This document shows positions 43,485 to 54,718 of a DNA stretch of 64,000 bases, in pieces. The stretch spans positions 31,414,551 to 31,478,550 of the forward strand of contig JAKTNV010000003.1 in the NCBI GenBank assembly GCA_022747635.1. Reading direction: 5' to 3'. Position numbers and translations under genes: made by a program. Under the pieces are notes generated by a model. That model was not told the DNA's origin. It saw only the letters and a list, made by a program, of their open reading frames with translations, and ran no database searches. The DNA comes from Hetaerina americana. Its lineage: Eukaryota > Arthropoda > Insecta > Odonata > Calopterygidae. Position 1 is the first letter of the stretch; each line of letters opens with the position of its first letter.

Positions 43485-46009
43485 TATTGAGAGCGATAGA
43501 AATGTGTTGAAGGATAATCATGGATATTTGGTAGACTAAACAAAACATTTATGAAGAAGCCCTTATAATAACACGGAAAGAATGGGAGAAAATGGGTGAA
43601 AATCCTGTGAAGAAGAATACGTTTTTTTGGGTGTAGGAATAGCATAACTACCTTCTGAAGGCATTAATAGAAGTATGGATGGGAAAAGTATAGAGGAAGG
43701 CCGCTAACTGAAGATGTTAAAAAATAGGGGAATTCTTAAGCAATTTTGTGCAAATCTAGTAAGAATTTTATGCATGCAAGTTAATTGAATGCATGCTATC
43801 ACCTGGTAAACTGCCAAATCGCAAAAGTCTCCTGTAAATAAATGAATAAACTAAGAATAAATTAAGCGATGAGCGGTAAAGGAGCACAGTGCAGAGCTGC
43901 AGAAATAAAAAATAATGAGCAACGTCTGCCAACGTTATTGCTGCTGACTTATCCGACTTCACCTAATTTGATTTTTAAGAAAAGAATTTACGAAGATGAA
44001 AAGTTTTCAAAGACACCTTTGGTTTTCCTCCTCCGATCATTTGCGAGGATAATTTTACTATTGGACGTAAGAACTCTATACAGAAAACGAAACTGATATT
44101 AACAGCACTATTTATTCCAATGAATAGATTCTATTAATACACAAATGAAGAGTTTATTCTATAATATTTTATTCAAGAAGGCATCGAAAACGTTTTTTTC
44201 CATACGTTTGAGTACATTATTTTCCCTTTGAATAGGTAAGTTTGCGCAAGAATAAATGGCTTGAATACATTCAAAGGAAATTATTTTTAGGAAAGTTCTT
44301 CTTCTTTACATTAAAATTTACTTTATACGACATTGAAGTTTTTGTCTATCTATGATTTTTATCAAAGTAAAATTTAATCCTATAATCAGCCAAAAAAGTG
44401 TTCAAACAAATGTAAATTTGTCACTGATTTAAGACGTAACCTGCGCCGTACGGAAATGGGCACTTTTCATGAAATTTATAACATTCATTTTATTTGACTC
44501 CGGAAAGCTTTTTCTTCATTTCCTAGTCTATATTCGACTTCATACCCCTCGGTGAAATCAAATGGAAATAATATGGGAGCATTGGCAAAAATTGCATCGA
44601 ACGCCTTCGGATGATTTTTTATTGAGCATTCGAAACTCGCATACTATACTTGAGCTTTCCTTTGCGCCGTTCTCTTCCCTCCTCTTCCCAGCCACACTGA
44701 ATCCCCTCAGAAACTGGCTCTTTTTCACTTCCTGCTGCGTCAGTCATTGCTTTTCCTCCTATAAAGCCGTACCCTTGCCACTGCAGCCTCACCCTGGGGC
44801 TCACCGCTGGTCTCCTCCCCTTCCTCTGGCTATATCATCACCAAGTCCCTTCCTTCATCCATTTATCTCCATACCCCCTCCACCTCCATAACCGCTCTCT
44901 TCCTTATGTATCTCGTAACCGTTGCAGTCAACAAAATACTGAAACTTCTTGCGCAAGTTTAATCAGGAAGTGGTACTCTGATGAAGAAGATAAATTAAAC
45001 GAAATAGGAATGGGGATTTTGAATTATTTTGTCCATTAAAGAGATCTTATCTAGCTGGTGGGATTTTCCATAGCAGTAACCGAGGGGTTTTAAGCGCTCA
45101 TGCGTCTGGGAAACATACACATATTTCAATAATCACATCTCATCATGCACAATTTCAATAATCACCATTCCATGACATCACAACATTCAAACCCTATGAC
45201 AGACTGGAAACAGTTACCTAAGATTAACCTGCATTTGTGTGGTTATTACGTTTTTTAGAATTGACATTTTTTTAGCCGTCTCTTTTCAAATAGAACATAG
45301 AACCTGGGCGACACATGGTGAATGGCATAAGAAAAGAAAACGTGCCACTTGAAGAATATGGAATTTTATAGCATTCCTAATTCGATAGCGTGGGAAGCAA
45401 AACGAACGCTTGGAATTTAAATAAGTTACATTTGCTCAGATTTCTGTGAATTTATTTTTACTGCGGCTTAAAGATTCGCACCATGAGAACGTGAAAGTAT
45501 GAAAGTGGCACACGTTATAACTTGACCTCCCAAGTAACAGGCCATCGTAATTTATAAAATTTAAACGTGCTTATTAGTCAGAGGAATGGGGCGTGCAAGA
45601 GGATAGAAAATGAGGGGACGACCTTTTTAAATAATGATGCCGTGATAAATCAAGACGGACTGTTTGTCAGAGAAGCACCATCTTAGAAACGAAAAGAATA
45701 TAAGTAAGCGCCTCGAAAACACAGTTTTCTCTGTGCCTGGCGTAAAAAATTCCAGGAAATCATTGACAACAGGCATTGCGAGCATCTTCAAGTAGCGGAA
45801 GTGAGATCTCATGTGCATGAAACCTCCGCAGTCTTGAAGGATCTGCTGATTTTGCCTTTAAATTAAAAAAAATAGCGCTCGAAGATGTACAATCAAGGTA
45901 TTGAAACCATCTCTCACATTGATGACATTGTTTCCCTTGACCGCGTCGGCGAATTGATTGACCGAGTCTCGCACTCAACCTTCGGTGTGCCCGGCTATGA
46001 ACAAATCCC
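43485..46009. other. No recognised gene; CT-rich patch at 44640-44890
   Basis: At 43670-43725 a degenerate stretch (SMDGKSIEEGR) faintly recalls the end of LINE ORF2, too weak to call. A pyrimidine-rich segment lies at 44640-44890. The rest is AT-rich. Confidence 0.35.
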
Positions 46010-46200
46010 CTTTTGGTTCTTCACTCTCTCCCTACTTCCTCCCTCACTCGATCCCGGCATCCATTCTCGCTCCGCTTGTCCTCTCTCCTCCCACCCGCAT
46101 CGCCCCACACTCCCCCAATCGCGCACATCCCCCCCTTTCCTTGCAAGTGCTCCGAATGCTATAAAAATCCTTGTCCCAACCCCTCTTTGACAATCTCTCT
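46010..46200. repeat. Pyrimidine-rich low-complexity tract
   Basis: C+T-rich on the plus strand (CTCTCTCCCTACTTCCTCCC type) with overlapping low-complexity frames in all three readings. Confidence 0.6.
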
Positions 46201-46966
46201 GCCCTATATTCTTCCGAAATGTCATCCATAATCCCCAATATGAAGTGGATTTTATGAAACGTTGTCTATAGTCCCTCTCAATAGATTTTTAGGAGATTCC
46301 ATGTCTCACTTCTTCCAAACGGGCTCATCTTTTATGAGCCCGTTTTCAGCTGTTTCATTTATTCAAGTTCGACTATTTTTTAATGTAGTGTTTGACGAAA
46401 GACTAGGTCAATAACTATGCCAGCTTATAAAATCAGAATTTCATAACACACATGAAAGAGAATCTTGCAAAGCCATCGTTCCCCACTAAATCGAATCTGA
46501 TATTGGATCAGCATTTGAGGTTTTAATTTTAATCCAATTCTGAATCGTTCGCACGTTATATTCCCTCAAATTGTCATTCAAGGAAACTAAAATTCTTAAC
46601 GCTAGCAGCTATGCTCTTTTTTATTACTTGCTAAATATTTTTCTTATATTTTCATCACATTATGTTTCAGGTGTAAAGTTTATTGGATTTTCGGAGTTGA
46701 GATTTTTCAGTATTGCGAGAAAGATAAATAGATAAATAATGAGGCAGAGTGGGAGGGAAAGTGGGATATAGAGAGAGCATTCATAAGCTATACACATATC
46801 GTATTAGCGACATTTGGATCGGTCGATTAGATTTTCAAAAACGCGTAAGTAAAAATTGCATTGCTACGTAAATTACTTCTTTCCTTCCAAGGAATCTCAG
46901 AAATAGCGCTTTCCAATACAAGAAAATATAACGTACATTATTCTAAATATAATTATTACATTAAGA
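46201..46966. other. No recognised feature
   Basis: AT-rich, with a short perfect inverted repeat ACGGGCTCAT/ATGAGCCCGT at 46319-46344. Nothing else seen. Confidence 0.4.
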
Positions 46967-47100
46967 TAAAAAAACAGTTTCTTGCGTCACTTGGTGGAAC
47001 ATCTTCAAATTAAAATTTAAAATGAACAACTTGGCTTTTCTGCGTAGAAATATATTTCTATGTGGAAAAGCCAATTGTTGATTTTGAATTTCAATTACAT
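46967..47100 (-). mobile_element. Foldback element H6, related to the element at 61.9 kb
   Basis: Arms of about 44 bp (47008-47051 and 47053-47096) pair with few mismatches around AGAAATATATTTCT. On the minus strand the flank reads CCACCAAGTGACGCAAGAAA followed by CTG and a T run. This matches 61971-61999 (CCACCAAGTGATGCCAGAAA, CTGTTTTA). It is probably a shortened member of the same element family, without the hammerhead-like core. Confidence 0.6.
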
Positions 47101-47579
47101 TAAGATTTTTTTTCAATCTTAGCGATTTGAATCACTTGTTTATTTCATAGCGTTTTGCTCACTATATATATACATACGTCACGTACACTCATACGAGACA
47201 ATAGATACATAAAAGGTTTGGTTTCTGATGGTATTGTCGAAAGAAGAAATGTTTGAACTAGTCGAATCGATCATCCTGGTTTTAAAATTCTATATCGTTG
47301 AAACTTCGCAAGTAATTATCACTGTTTATAAAGGCTTTCTCAAGATAAATTGAATCATAAATTTTCGTTAACTAAAAATACCATTGTAACTCATAGAATA
47401 TTTGCGCTGTAATGACTTCATCAGTTTTAAAATGGAAATGATCTTTGAGTTTATCTTAGAATTTCTTAGGTTTTTCTTCAAGATAGGTTTATTTTCTTTC
47501 TCTCATTGTAGGTGTTGAAAGTCATAAAAACTAATTCTAACAGTTAAATATTCATAAAATATTTTCGAAATACTGGGGG
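47101..47579. other. No recognised feature
   Basis: AT-rich, nothing supported. Confidence 0.4.
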
Positions 47580-47825
47580 GTTGGAATGGTGCGGAGGCTA
47601 ATCTGCTGGCTTCTCGCCTCGAAGATCTGGGTTCCAATTTTGAAGTTGGCTGGTTTGTTCACAGGTATTCTGATCCCTAGTTGGGGTGCTACGCAGAGAG
47701 TGCTTTAAGTAAGGTACAAGGTCCGTTGGATAGGACGTTAAATTATTGACCTCGCAGAGTAGGATAACGCTAACGCTGGGTTCCTTTTCATTCTTACTCT
47801 ATTCCCTAAACATCGTGTCCCTGAC
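47580..47825 (+). mobile_element. tRNA-derived SINE, family 1 copy c
   Basis: The start GGTTGGAATGGTGCGGAGGC corresponds to the tRNA-like head of copy a (GGGATGGTGCGGTG). The B box is decayed (GGGTTCCAATTTTG). The body keeps TAGGACGTTAAATTATTGAC and AACGCTGGGTTCC with a CT-rich end. It is the oldest-looking of the four copies. Confidence 0.7.
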
Positions 47826-48463
47826 GGATTATCCAAATGATAAATATGAGCTAAGCTATCGGTAACCCCCCGTAATAATTACAACCTATATTTACTATTT
47901 TTAAATACATGCTTATAATCTGGTTAAATGACAATATTAGCGCAATTTAAATTTAAGTAATTGATGGTCTTTTTTTAAAATGACGTGCAAATTATCAAAG
48001 TTTAAATGAACAAGTCTTTTAGTTAGTAATAACTTTTTAAACCATTTTTAATAAACATTTTTAGACCTATTGACATATACTACTGTGAAATGGAGGTTAG
48101 CTATTCTATATTAATTAATGATACGGAACTATATAATTAACCATCATTATAGTCACCAAATAAATACCATCCACACGGTAAGTACAACTTGAACTTCCAT
48201 TTGTGTTAAGTGCTTCGGTCAGATGATCTTAGGCCTTTGCTTACCTTTTAATGTGAATTAAAAGCAGATTACTGTGTGCATATTATTAACGAAAATATAC
48301 GCAGGAGAAACTTGTACTGATTACGGGGAACTTGAACTCCATATTTAAGGTACTGGGAAAATTTATACTGGATGGTTTATCCCAAAAATTCTATCAATCA
48401 TTTGTAAGCAAACAATGTGTTCTGATTTGAACGCGATTATAAAATTTGATGCATATAAAATAT
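47826..48463. other. No recognised feature
   Basis: AT-rich, nothing supported. Confidence 0.4.
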
Positions 48464-48465
48464 TA

Positions 48466-48549
<84 letters not shown>
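48464..48549. repeat. (TA)n tract
   Basis: About 86 bp of nearly pure TA repeats. A minus-strand frame of alternating Ile and Tyr across it is an artefact. Confidence 0.95.
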
Positions 48550-48550
<1 letters not shown>

Positions 48551-48564
48551 GTATTTTCTTGATA

Positions 48565-48660
48565 TTTCGACGGAAACAATCCGTCTTCCTCTGAAGATGT
48601 AGAAGTAATGACTCAGTCATTACTTCTACATCTTCATCTTCTACGCTGACCCGGTGGGAA
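48565..48660 (-). mobile_element. Foldback relic with hammerhead-like hairpin in (TA)n DNA
   Basis: On the minus strand, CAGAGGAA, a GACGGA/TCCGTC stem and GAAATATCAAGAAA follow the same order as in H2 (CCGATGAA, GACGGA/TCCGTC, GAAATTATCAAGAAA). Next to it is a perfect 20-bp inverted repeat, 48593-48612 with 48616-48635 (3-nt loop). (TA)n tracts lie on both sides, as in the 17.4-18.1 kb cluster. Confidence 0.6.
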
Positions 48661-48671
48661 ACCCGAGAGAA

Positions 48672-48766
48672 CTTCCTGAATATATATATATATATATATA
48701 TGTTTATATATATGTTTTTATATATATGTTTATATATATATATGTTTATATATATATACACACACA
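48672..48766. repeat. (TA)n with TATG interruptions
   Basis: TATATA tracts broken by TGTTTA at regular spacing, ending in CACACACA at the mariner boundary. Confidence 0.9.
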
Positions 48767-48927
48767 CGAGGGTCATCCGGAAAGTAGTACCCGTTCGTGC
48801 CGCATGAAGTGCTGACGACGCGAGTAGCCGCTGGACGAGGTCAGATAGCTTCAGTGGCTTGTCTGCCTTCTCTGAGCCAAGTTGCGTGACGCTAGCATTG
48901 CCTGTGTTGTTTCTGTGATTGTTTACA

Positions 48928-49326
48928 ATGTTTAAAAAAATTGAGAACGCCGCCAGTTGTGAAGTGAGGGCAGTGATTAAATTCCTCAATGCAAGAAACG
49001 TTCGCCCATGTGATATTCATCGCCAATTAAAGGAGGTGCATGGAGACAATGTAATGGACGAGTCGTCTGTTCGGCGGTGGTGTCGCAACTTCAACATGGG
49101 GAGGGGGAACACACACGACGATGAGCGTTCGGGGAGACCGTCTGTCATTACAGACCAACTGGTGAGCTCAGTTGACGAATTCGTGAGGAACGATCGGCGC
49201 GTCACAATTGATGACATCTGTGAGCATTTTCCCAATGTTTCTCGAACAATTGTTCATGAAATTGTTAAACACCATCTGCATTATGCAAAAATTTGTGCAA
49301 GATGGGTCCCTCGCGTATCTCAATGA
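48928..49326 (+). CDS. Mariner DNA-binding-domain-only protein (132 aa, truncated transposase)
   Basis: An uninterrupted frame from ATG ([19 protein letters not shown]) to TGA at 49324. It covers the complete paired helix-turn-helix DNA-binding region of a mariner transposase: the first motif with [15 protein letters not shown] and [12 protein letters not shown], a GRP-type linker ([12 protein letters not shown]), the second motif with [20 protein letters not shown], and the link [12 protein letters not shown], where the deletion falls. All catalytic residues are missing. The first ATG that gives the family start was chosen. If expressed, the protein could still bind the 33-bp ends and act as a competitor of transposase, but nothing here shows expression. 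Length is about a third of a full transposase. Confidence 0.6.
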   Translation: MFKKIENAASCEVRAVIKFLNARNVRPCDIHRQLKEVHGDNVMDESSVRRWCRNFNMGRGNTHDDERSGRPSVITDQLVSSVDEFVRNDRRVTIDDICEHFPNVSRTIVHEIVKHHLHYAKICARWVPRVSQ

Positions 49327-49420
49327 GCTGGCGGCGAAGGACTATGCAGCAGGAATACAGAAACTTGTCACACGTTATGACAAATGCCTTAATTTGCTTG
49401 GAGATTATGTTGAGAAGTAG
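49324..49420 (+). pseudogene. Mariner transposase C-terminal tail (out of frame)
   Basis: After the deletion the last ~30 residues of the transposase follow in another frame: [33 protein letters not shown] and a TAG at 49418. Family transposases end in this way (RYDKCLN, GDYVEK). The deletion changed the frame, so the tail is not part of the 132-residue product. Confidence 0.75.
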
Positions 49421-49519
49421 TTTAAAGTATCCTCTTTCAAATAAAATTTTTTATGTTTGTTAATATTTACTTTTGTGTCTTTATTTCACGAACGGGTACT
49501 ACTTTCCGGATGACCCTCG

Positions 49520-50149
49520 TATATATAGACTTACACCTTATACACCTTTTCGTCTACGACCATCAAAGTTTTGAACTGCAGATATTTTCACGATGTGACC
49601 TTTGTTTGGGTCGCATTAAAAAAAGGCAAAGGCAGTCCCTGATAAAAATTTAATTAATTCATTTCTAAGAATGTACCATAGGGCATGCGGATGAGCATAA
49701 TTATTTACTTACTTTTCAAAATTATCAAAAATAAGAAAAATCCATCCAAACTAAGAACAGTTTCAAGATTCAGAACAAAACTGTTGCGCTTACAGTTACA
49801 ATGAAACAGCTCACGATACCATATGCCCCAGAGGTCAAATTCAGAGACAACTGCGTTCACCTTGGGTCCTTTCGAACTCAACTATACTGCTTAACCTCGC
49901 AATTGTCTTCAAGACCTTTCCCTGTCGTCCGGCCTATCAGATTCCCTCCGACGCACTATATACGCCAGATAATCCAGCCGCTCTCGGCAAACCATCTCCT
50001 CTTTTCCCACCATTTGTAAATTTTACGTCTTCAATCTTGACCTTCGTTTATCTCAGTTTGCCGGCCGTTTGTCACCCAACCTTCGCCCTTGTTTTCTAGG
50101 TCCCAGCGTATGCGTGGAGACGTGTTCGACAAGTAGGGTTGACACGTGT
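49520..50149. other. No recognised feature
   Basis: AT-rich, with a less biased part at 49800-50100. Nothing supported. Confidence 0.4.
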
Positions 50150-50530
50150 CCTTATCGGAGTTGAGTCCAGGCCATCGCGTGAAGCGTATTAAACGGAATA
50201 AGAAGGAAACAGAGAAGATCGGACGAGGACGAAGGAAATAAAGAATTTAGGGGACGATGGGATCGTTGCCTGCCCCGTCCACGGAACGTCAGGACGTCAG
50301 CAGAGACTCTCTCCCCCAATCTTCCCATTTCTCCTCCCTGGCCACATTCCCCTCCTCGCCGTCTTTCGAGCTCTTCATCGACCCATCTACAGCTTCCTAA
50401 CCCCTCTGATCCGGAAACGAATGACCATTTTTGGGCTTTTTGGACATCCTTTGAAGGCTCAGTATCTTCTCCTTCCATCCTTTTCTCCCTCACCGGCTCC
50501 GATCGTCTTTCCTTTTATTCTTTTCCTTTC
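50150..50530. repeat. Purine-to-pyrimidine strand-switch island
   Basis: G+A-rich at 50190-50250, C+T-rich at 50300-50520 on the plus strand. Confidence 0.55.
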
Positions 50531-51178
50531 CAGCTGAGAACTCTTTTACCCATATTTTAGCTTCGGGAATAAGTAGAAACATCATCGATAACCTTTGTCG
50601 AGTTAACAAATCTTCAAGTAACTCGTGAATAAATTTTTAAGTGAATAGGTGTTTTAGTTATTCAGTCAGTGTTTTACGAGCTTTTTGTATCAAATCACGG
50701 TTGGTGAAGGTGTTTTCTGAATGAAAAATTTATTTAGAAAAATAATTCCAATGCTCATTTTCCCTCACAATTGTACCTGCATTTGATAATAACTCTTTTA
50801 TAACTCACATAATACTGTACTTGGATATAATTGACTTAGATATATCATATTCTATCCGCTAGGTCCCTTTTAATGATAAGCGTTATGCACACCCACTTGG
50901 TGACAAGATATGACAAATATGCAATGTTGCCATAGCAGACAGATGCGTGGCAGCAGTAACATTCTATCTGCCTTATATTTTATAGCTTATCATAGATTAT
51001 CCCATTCTATCGTTATTTATCTTATAAACCCCCTCTCTTCTGCCCTTCTTACACATCAAAATCGACAAGTAAGAAGACCTGACGTACTTCCTCTAGGAGA
51101 TTGAGTGTAATTAATCTGAGTTAATTAACGGCCATTGCCGTAAATTCTTAGTACTATACGTAGAGAAGACAATCTAAC
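50531..51178. other. No recognised feature
   Basis: AT-rich, nothing supported. Confidence 0.4.
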
Positions 51179-51285
51179 GTTATTGTCAACATTGATAGAA
51201 ATGAGCTCTTACGGCTACTAATATATAATAAATGTGAAACTCCAATAGCTATTGGAGTTTCACACTTTTATTGTTATTGTCAACA
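51179..51285. repeat. Hairpin flanked by 13-bp direct repeats
   Basis: GTTATTGTCAACA at 51179-51191 is repeated exactly at 51273-51285. Between them lies a perfect 30-bp palindrome with no spacer, GTGAAACTCCAATAG and its complement (51234-51263). The arrangement resembles a very small foldback insertion with a target duplication. Confidence 0.7.
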
Positions 51286-52044
51286 ATGGAAAAATTATAA
51301 CTAATTATTCATTTGAAAACATATGATTCCGCCAAAATTATGTGAGTTCATAATTTGTGTTCAACATAAATTTAATTCATAATGTTTTGGGATCACGACT
51401 CCTACTGGTATTATTCTTTTAGCAACATTTTGTAATTGCTCATCAGATATACAAATTTTAAGATATCTAAGATGTCATAACCATTGAAAAAATGATTAAT
51501 AAAAATCATGCATGGGAGAGCAAAATAACAGGTGGATCCTACCAAATTATTTGTCCAGAAATTCACTACTACGTGAAGAATTAGAGTATTAAATTAAGCT
51601 GTCATTCAAAGTTTGAATACCCTTGTTTTAGTCGTCTTGCTATTAAGACGGTGGGCAGATTGCACAGTAATGGTATGAATTTCCTCAAAAATAATGTTTC
51701 TTCTTTTTAAACTTCTTTTAACTCATTTGTGTTTTTGCATGGTTTTCTAATGAGAGAAATCAAAGCGTTACTAATTTTACTCCAAACGAACGTTTTGACT
51801 GTTTTTAACATAAATATTTAGTTCTAAAAGTGAACAAGCGAAGTTCTACGCGTTAACATTGGTGGAAGGAAGGGTTTGCGGGATTTCACCATCCTCCACA
51901 GACATTACAGAAATGGAGAAAAACAATTTCCATTTTACAAAAAGCAGAATCGTGAGAAATGCCAATCTCAGGGCGAAGATGATTCCATTCGCGATGATTA
52001 AAAGAACGGACCCATTGCCGGAGGAGGCGAAAGAGCATGGGTAG
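51286..52044. other. No recognised feature
   Basis: AT-rich, nothing supported. Confidence 0.4.
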
Positions 52045-52440
52045 GAGTGAGAGGCGATTGAGGGAAATGAGTTGAGAGAGAGACGGGAAGGGAGTGAGAG
52101 AGGGAGTAGTGAGTGGAACTAGGGGTGGCGCTTTGGCGGCGGCGGTCAGCGCCGGTTATCGCCCCCCGAGGCGCACGCTCGGGGAGCGGGTGAACGGCGC
52201 TGCCCCCACTGGGATTCCTTCGAACCAGCCCCCTCGTCTTTTTATCTCCCTTCCCTCACACTCAGCTTCCCTCGGGCACGTCTCCAACACCTCCCCTCCA
52301 ACTTCCCTCCCCCTCTCACTCTCCCTTCCCCTCGCCATTCCAGCGGGGAAACTGTTCTCTGCCTTCGCTGGCCGTTTCATTCACCGCGGGTTGTTCAACT
52401 TTTCCAATGATAGAAAAGTTTCGTATGCACGCGGAGAGAA
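52045..52440. other. CpG-rich strand-switch island
   Basis: G+A-rich to about 52120, a CpG-dense centre (GGCGGCGGCGGTCAGCGCCG, CCCCGAGGCGCACGCTCGG), then C+T-rich to 52350. Possible regulatory region. The frame across the centre has no recognisable domain. Confidence 0.4.
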
Positions 52441-53224
52441 TTTGACAACTAGGTAGCAATGCTCTTCGATTTAGAAGAGATATTGAGAATGAAGGAGAAC
52501 TTCGCCATTCACGGGAGTTTAATTCCTCATGCAGCCTCGGAGGGTGAGGAATTTAAGTTATCATTATAGTAAGGCGTTTTAGAACGGAAATTTCTAAATG
52601 AGAGAATAAATAAACCGTACCATAATAACTTTTGAGTAACTAGACAAGTACTATCATTTGTAATTAACATTTTTACTAGGAGAAAAAACGTTTTCCGTTA
52701 CATAAATGCAGCTTTCACAGTCAGATGCATTCGATATCTATACGAGCATCTCGTAATTTTATCACTAAGTGAAAATGAAATAATATTGTCATCAAATATT
52801 AACTAACAACTTTTAGTGATATGGCTGGCTTGGGTATAGTTAAAATTTTGAAGAATGAAGAATATTAATACTCAAGAAGAGTTTTCAACAAATAGGCAGC
52901 CAATGCATGTGTGTTCCTTTATACAATGAACAGACAAGCTGAAAAGCCAACTAGTGTTATTATCATAACATATTAAATGTAGGGCCTAACTAGAACAGCC
53001 ATTAACTTAATTTTTTTTCTTTGTTGTAAATTCATGGTATATACAAGACATATTGAGATGAGGTAAGTAACTTTGTAATTCCACACACACTCAAAGAGCC
53101 ATTGACTAGGCCTAAGTCCGTTAATTCCAGTTCAAGTTGCTTGAATTGAGTCATCATGAATTGAAAGACAATTAACTAGTAATTCAATATTATTATTATA
53201 GAGCAGACTATCGTTTCAAGACAG
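52441..53224. other. No recognised feature
   Basis: AT-rich, nothing supported. Confidence 0.4.
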
Positions 53225-54712
53225 GTTTTTGGACGGGCACTTAGTTTAAGCACCAACATTTCTTAACCTTACCTCAAGACAAAACCTGTCGCCCCACGCA
53301 ACAATAAACTATTCTTCAATTCCAAATCCCTCTTTATATCTCCTTTCATTCCGTCCAGCAAGCCTATTCTTCTCATACCTCTACCTTGATAGACAAACAT
53401 TCCCCATCTATCAGTGTATACCAACTTCTTTCGACAATCAAAATGATTTTAATCCATCTTTCCTCCCTATTTTGGATTTCTCCACTGTTGTTTATTTTTC
53501 GTTTTATTTCGTTTCTATCCATTTCACCATTCCTACCCTTCTCCATATTCACATCTCAAAATGTTCAAAACTACGCCTATCATCTTGCTTCAACGCTTAC
53601 AGAAAAACGCGGTCTACCAAAGGTTCACTAACCTTTTCTTGACCTCCTTGTATTAAGTCTCTGTCAGTAAATCTCTTTTTCTAGCGAAAGCTTCTATGCC
53701 TAACACTATTCTTATTTTTATATTCCTTCCACTGTAACCATTATGCTCCAAAATACTTAACAGGTAAGTAAACTATTCCACCTACTTAGTTGTTGTCATC
53801 AATTGTAACGTTTAGTCCTTGAAAATATCATAACCTTTGTTTTTCGTACATTTATTTACATCCCATACCTATCACACAGATTTTCTGATGCGATTAAAAA
53901 AGGCTGTACTCTTGGCTGACTGGCTAAATAAAGCTTGATCATCCACAAACATAGCTGAATTTAAGATGTCCTTACCGAATTCCATTGCTATCTCCAATTA
54001 CTCCCATGCTGTTTTCATCCTTTCTTACAGATATAAATTCAAAATCACCCATGATAATTGGAATCCCTGTCTTCTCTTTTTTTAACACTGCTCACTCTGA
54101 CTCTTTAGCCTTTAAAGCAGCCTAAAACATTTGACGTGTACAAGGTACGGATAAGTGCCTGTTCTTCCAACTACACCTATCTCCTGCGATACATCGATAT
54201 TAGTTCTACCCAATTTACTTATCAAATGCCATCTAGAGATTAAGCAAATAGGCTTTGCTCAAAAACAATTGTTCTCTACGTTCCTTTCTACTAGTGGCCT
54301 CATTACTACTCTGGCTTCCTAATGCTTCTCCCATTTGCAGACCCAAACTGATTATCCTTTCGGCAATCATTTTCCCTACACCCCATACTCTTGTTCATGG
54401 TCCTTAGTACCACTTATAGTACTGAAGGATTCAAACTTATTGTTCTATCGTCCTAGACAAGTATAATGTTGCATTTCCCCTTTCTGGAATGGGAAATAAC
54501 ACGGATTTGACGAAATCTCTGCTCAAATTCCTCCCTCATAGCTCATAAAAATTCTCCCACGATTTCGCAAACCCTTAAAATTGTTCACGGGTATTTTGAT
54601 TATTTCCACAGCCTTATTTTATATCAATTCCCTTGAAACATTTTCAAGAGAATTCTAACTCGCAATGAAGTATTTGGGATTCTAATCTATTATCATCTAA
54701 GTCGTATTTCTA
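53225..54712 (-). pseudogene. LINE reverse transcriptase, decayed minus-strand copy
   Basis: Read on the minus strand from 54712 downward, conserved LINE blocks appear in the right order through many frameshifts and stops: PIPEKGNAT (about 54475), then MAFDK (about 54230) at the site of the first catalytic Asp, then SAMFVDDQALFSQS (about 53950), which corresponds to the YADD polymerase motif. Next come VWDVNKCTKNKG (MKINVKKTKVM in the family), LLSILEHNGYSGRNIKIRI and RKRDLLTE. The catalytic Asp pair is kept in FVDD. The copy covers most of the polymerase domain and downstream region but cannot encode a protein. The family looks like that of the remnant at 35.9 kb. Confidence 0.7.
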
Positions 54713-54718
54713 TGTCTA

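Larger units (their letters stand above)
48767..49519 (+). mobile_element. Mariner element, family D, deletion derivative (753 bp)
   Basis: Perfect 33-bp terminal inverted repeats (48767-48799 and 49487-49519, starting CGAGGGTCATCCGGAAAGTA). TA follows the right end; the left flank is CA, probably a mutated TA in the microsatellite. The identical ends imply recent activity, yet over 500 bp of the usual 1.3 kb are gone. It would need transposase from another copy. It is inserted in (TA)n DNA, as expected from the TA target preference. Confidence 0.92.

Noticed and set aside
44979..45016. CTGATGA followed 16 nt later by CGAAA, hammerhead-like
   Set aside because: The segment between them cannot form stem II and there is no foldback around it. 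Chance match.
48363..48989. A 208-codon minus-strand frame
   Set aside because: Most of it is alternating Ile and Tyr from (TA)n, joined to antisense of the hairpin and mariner leader.
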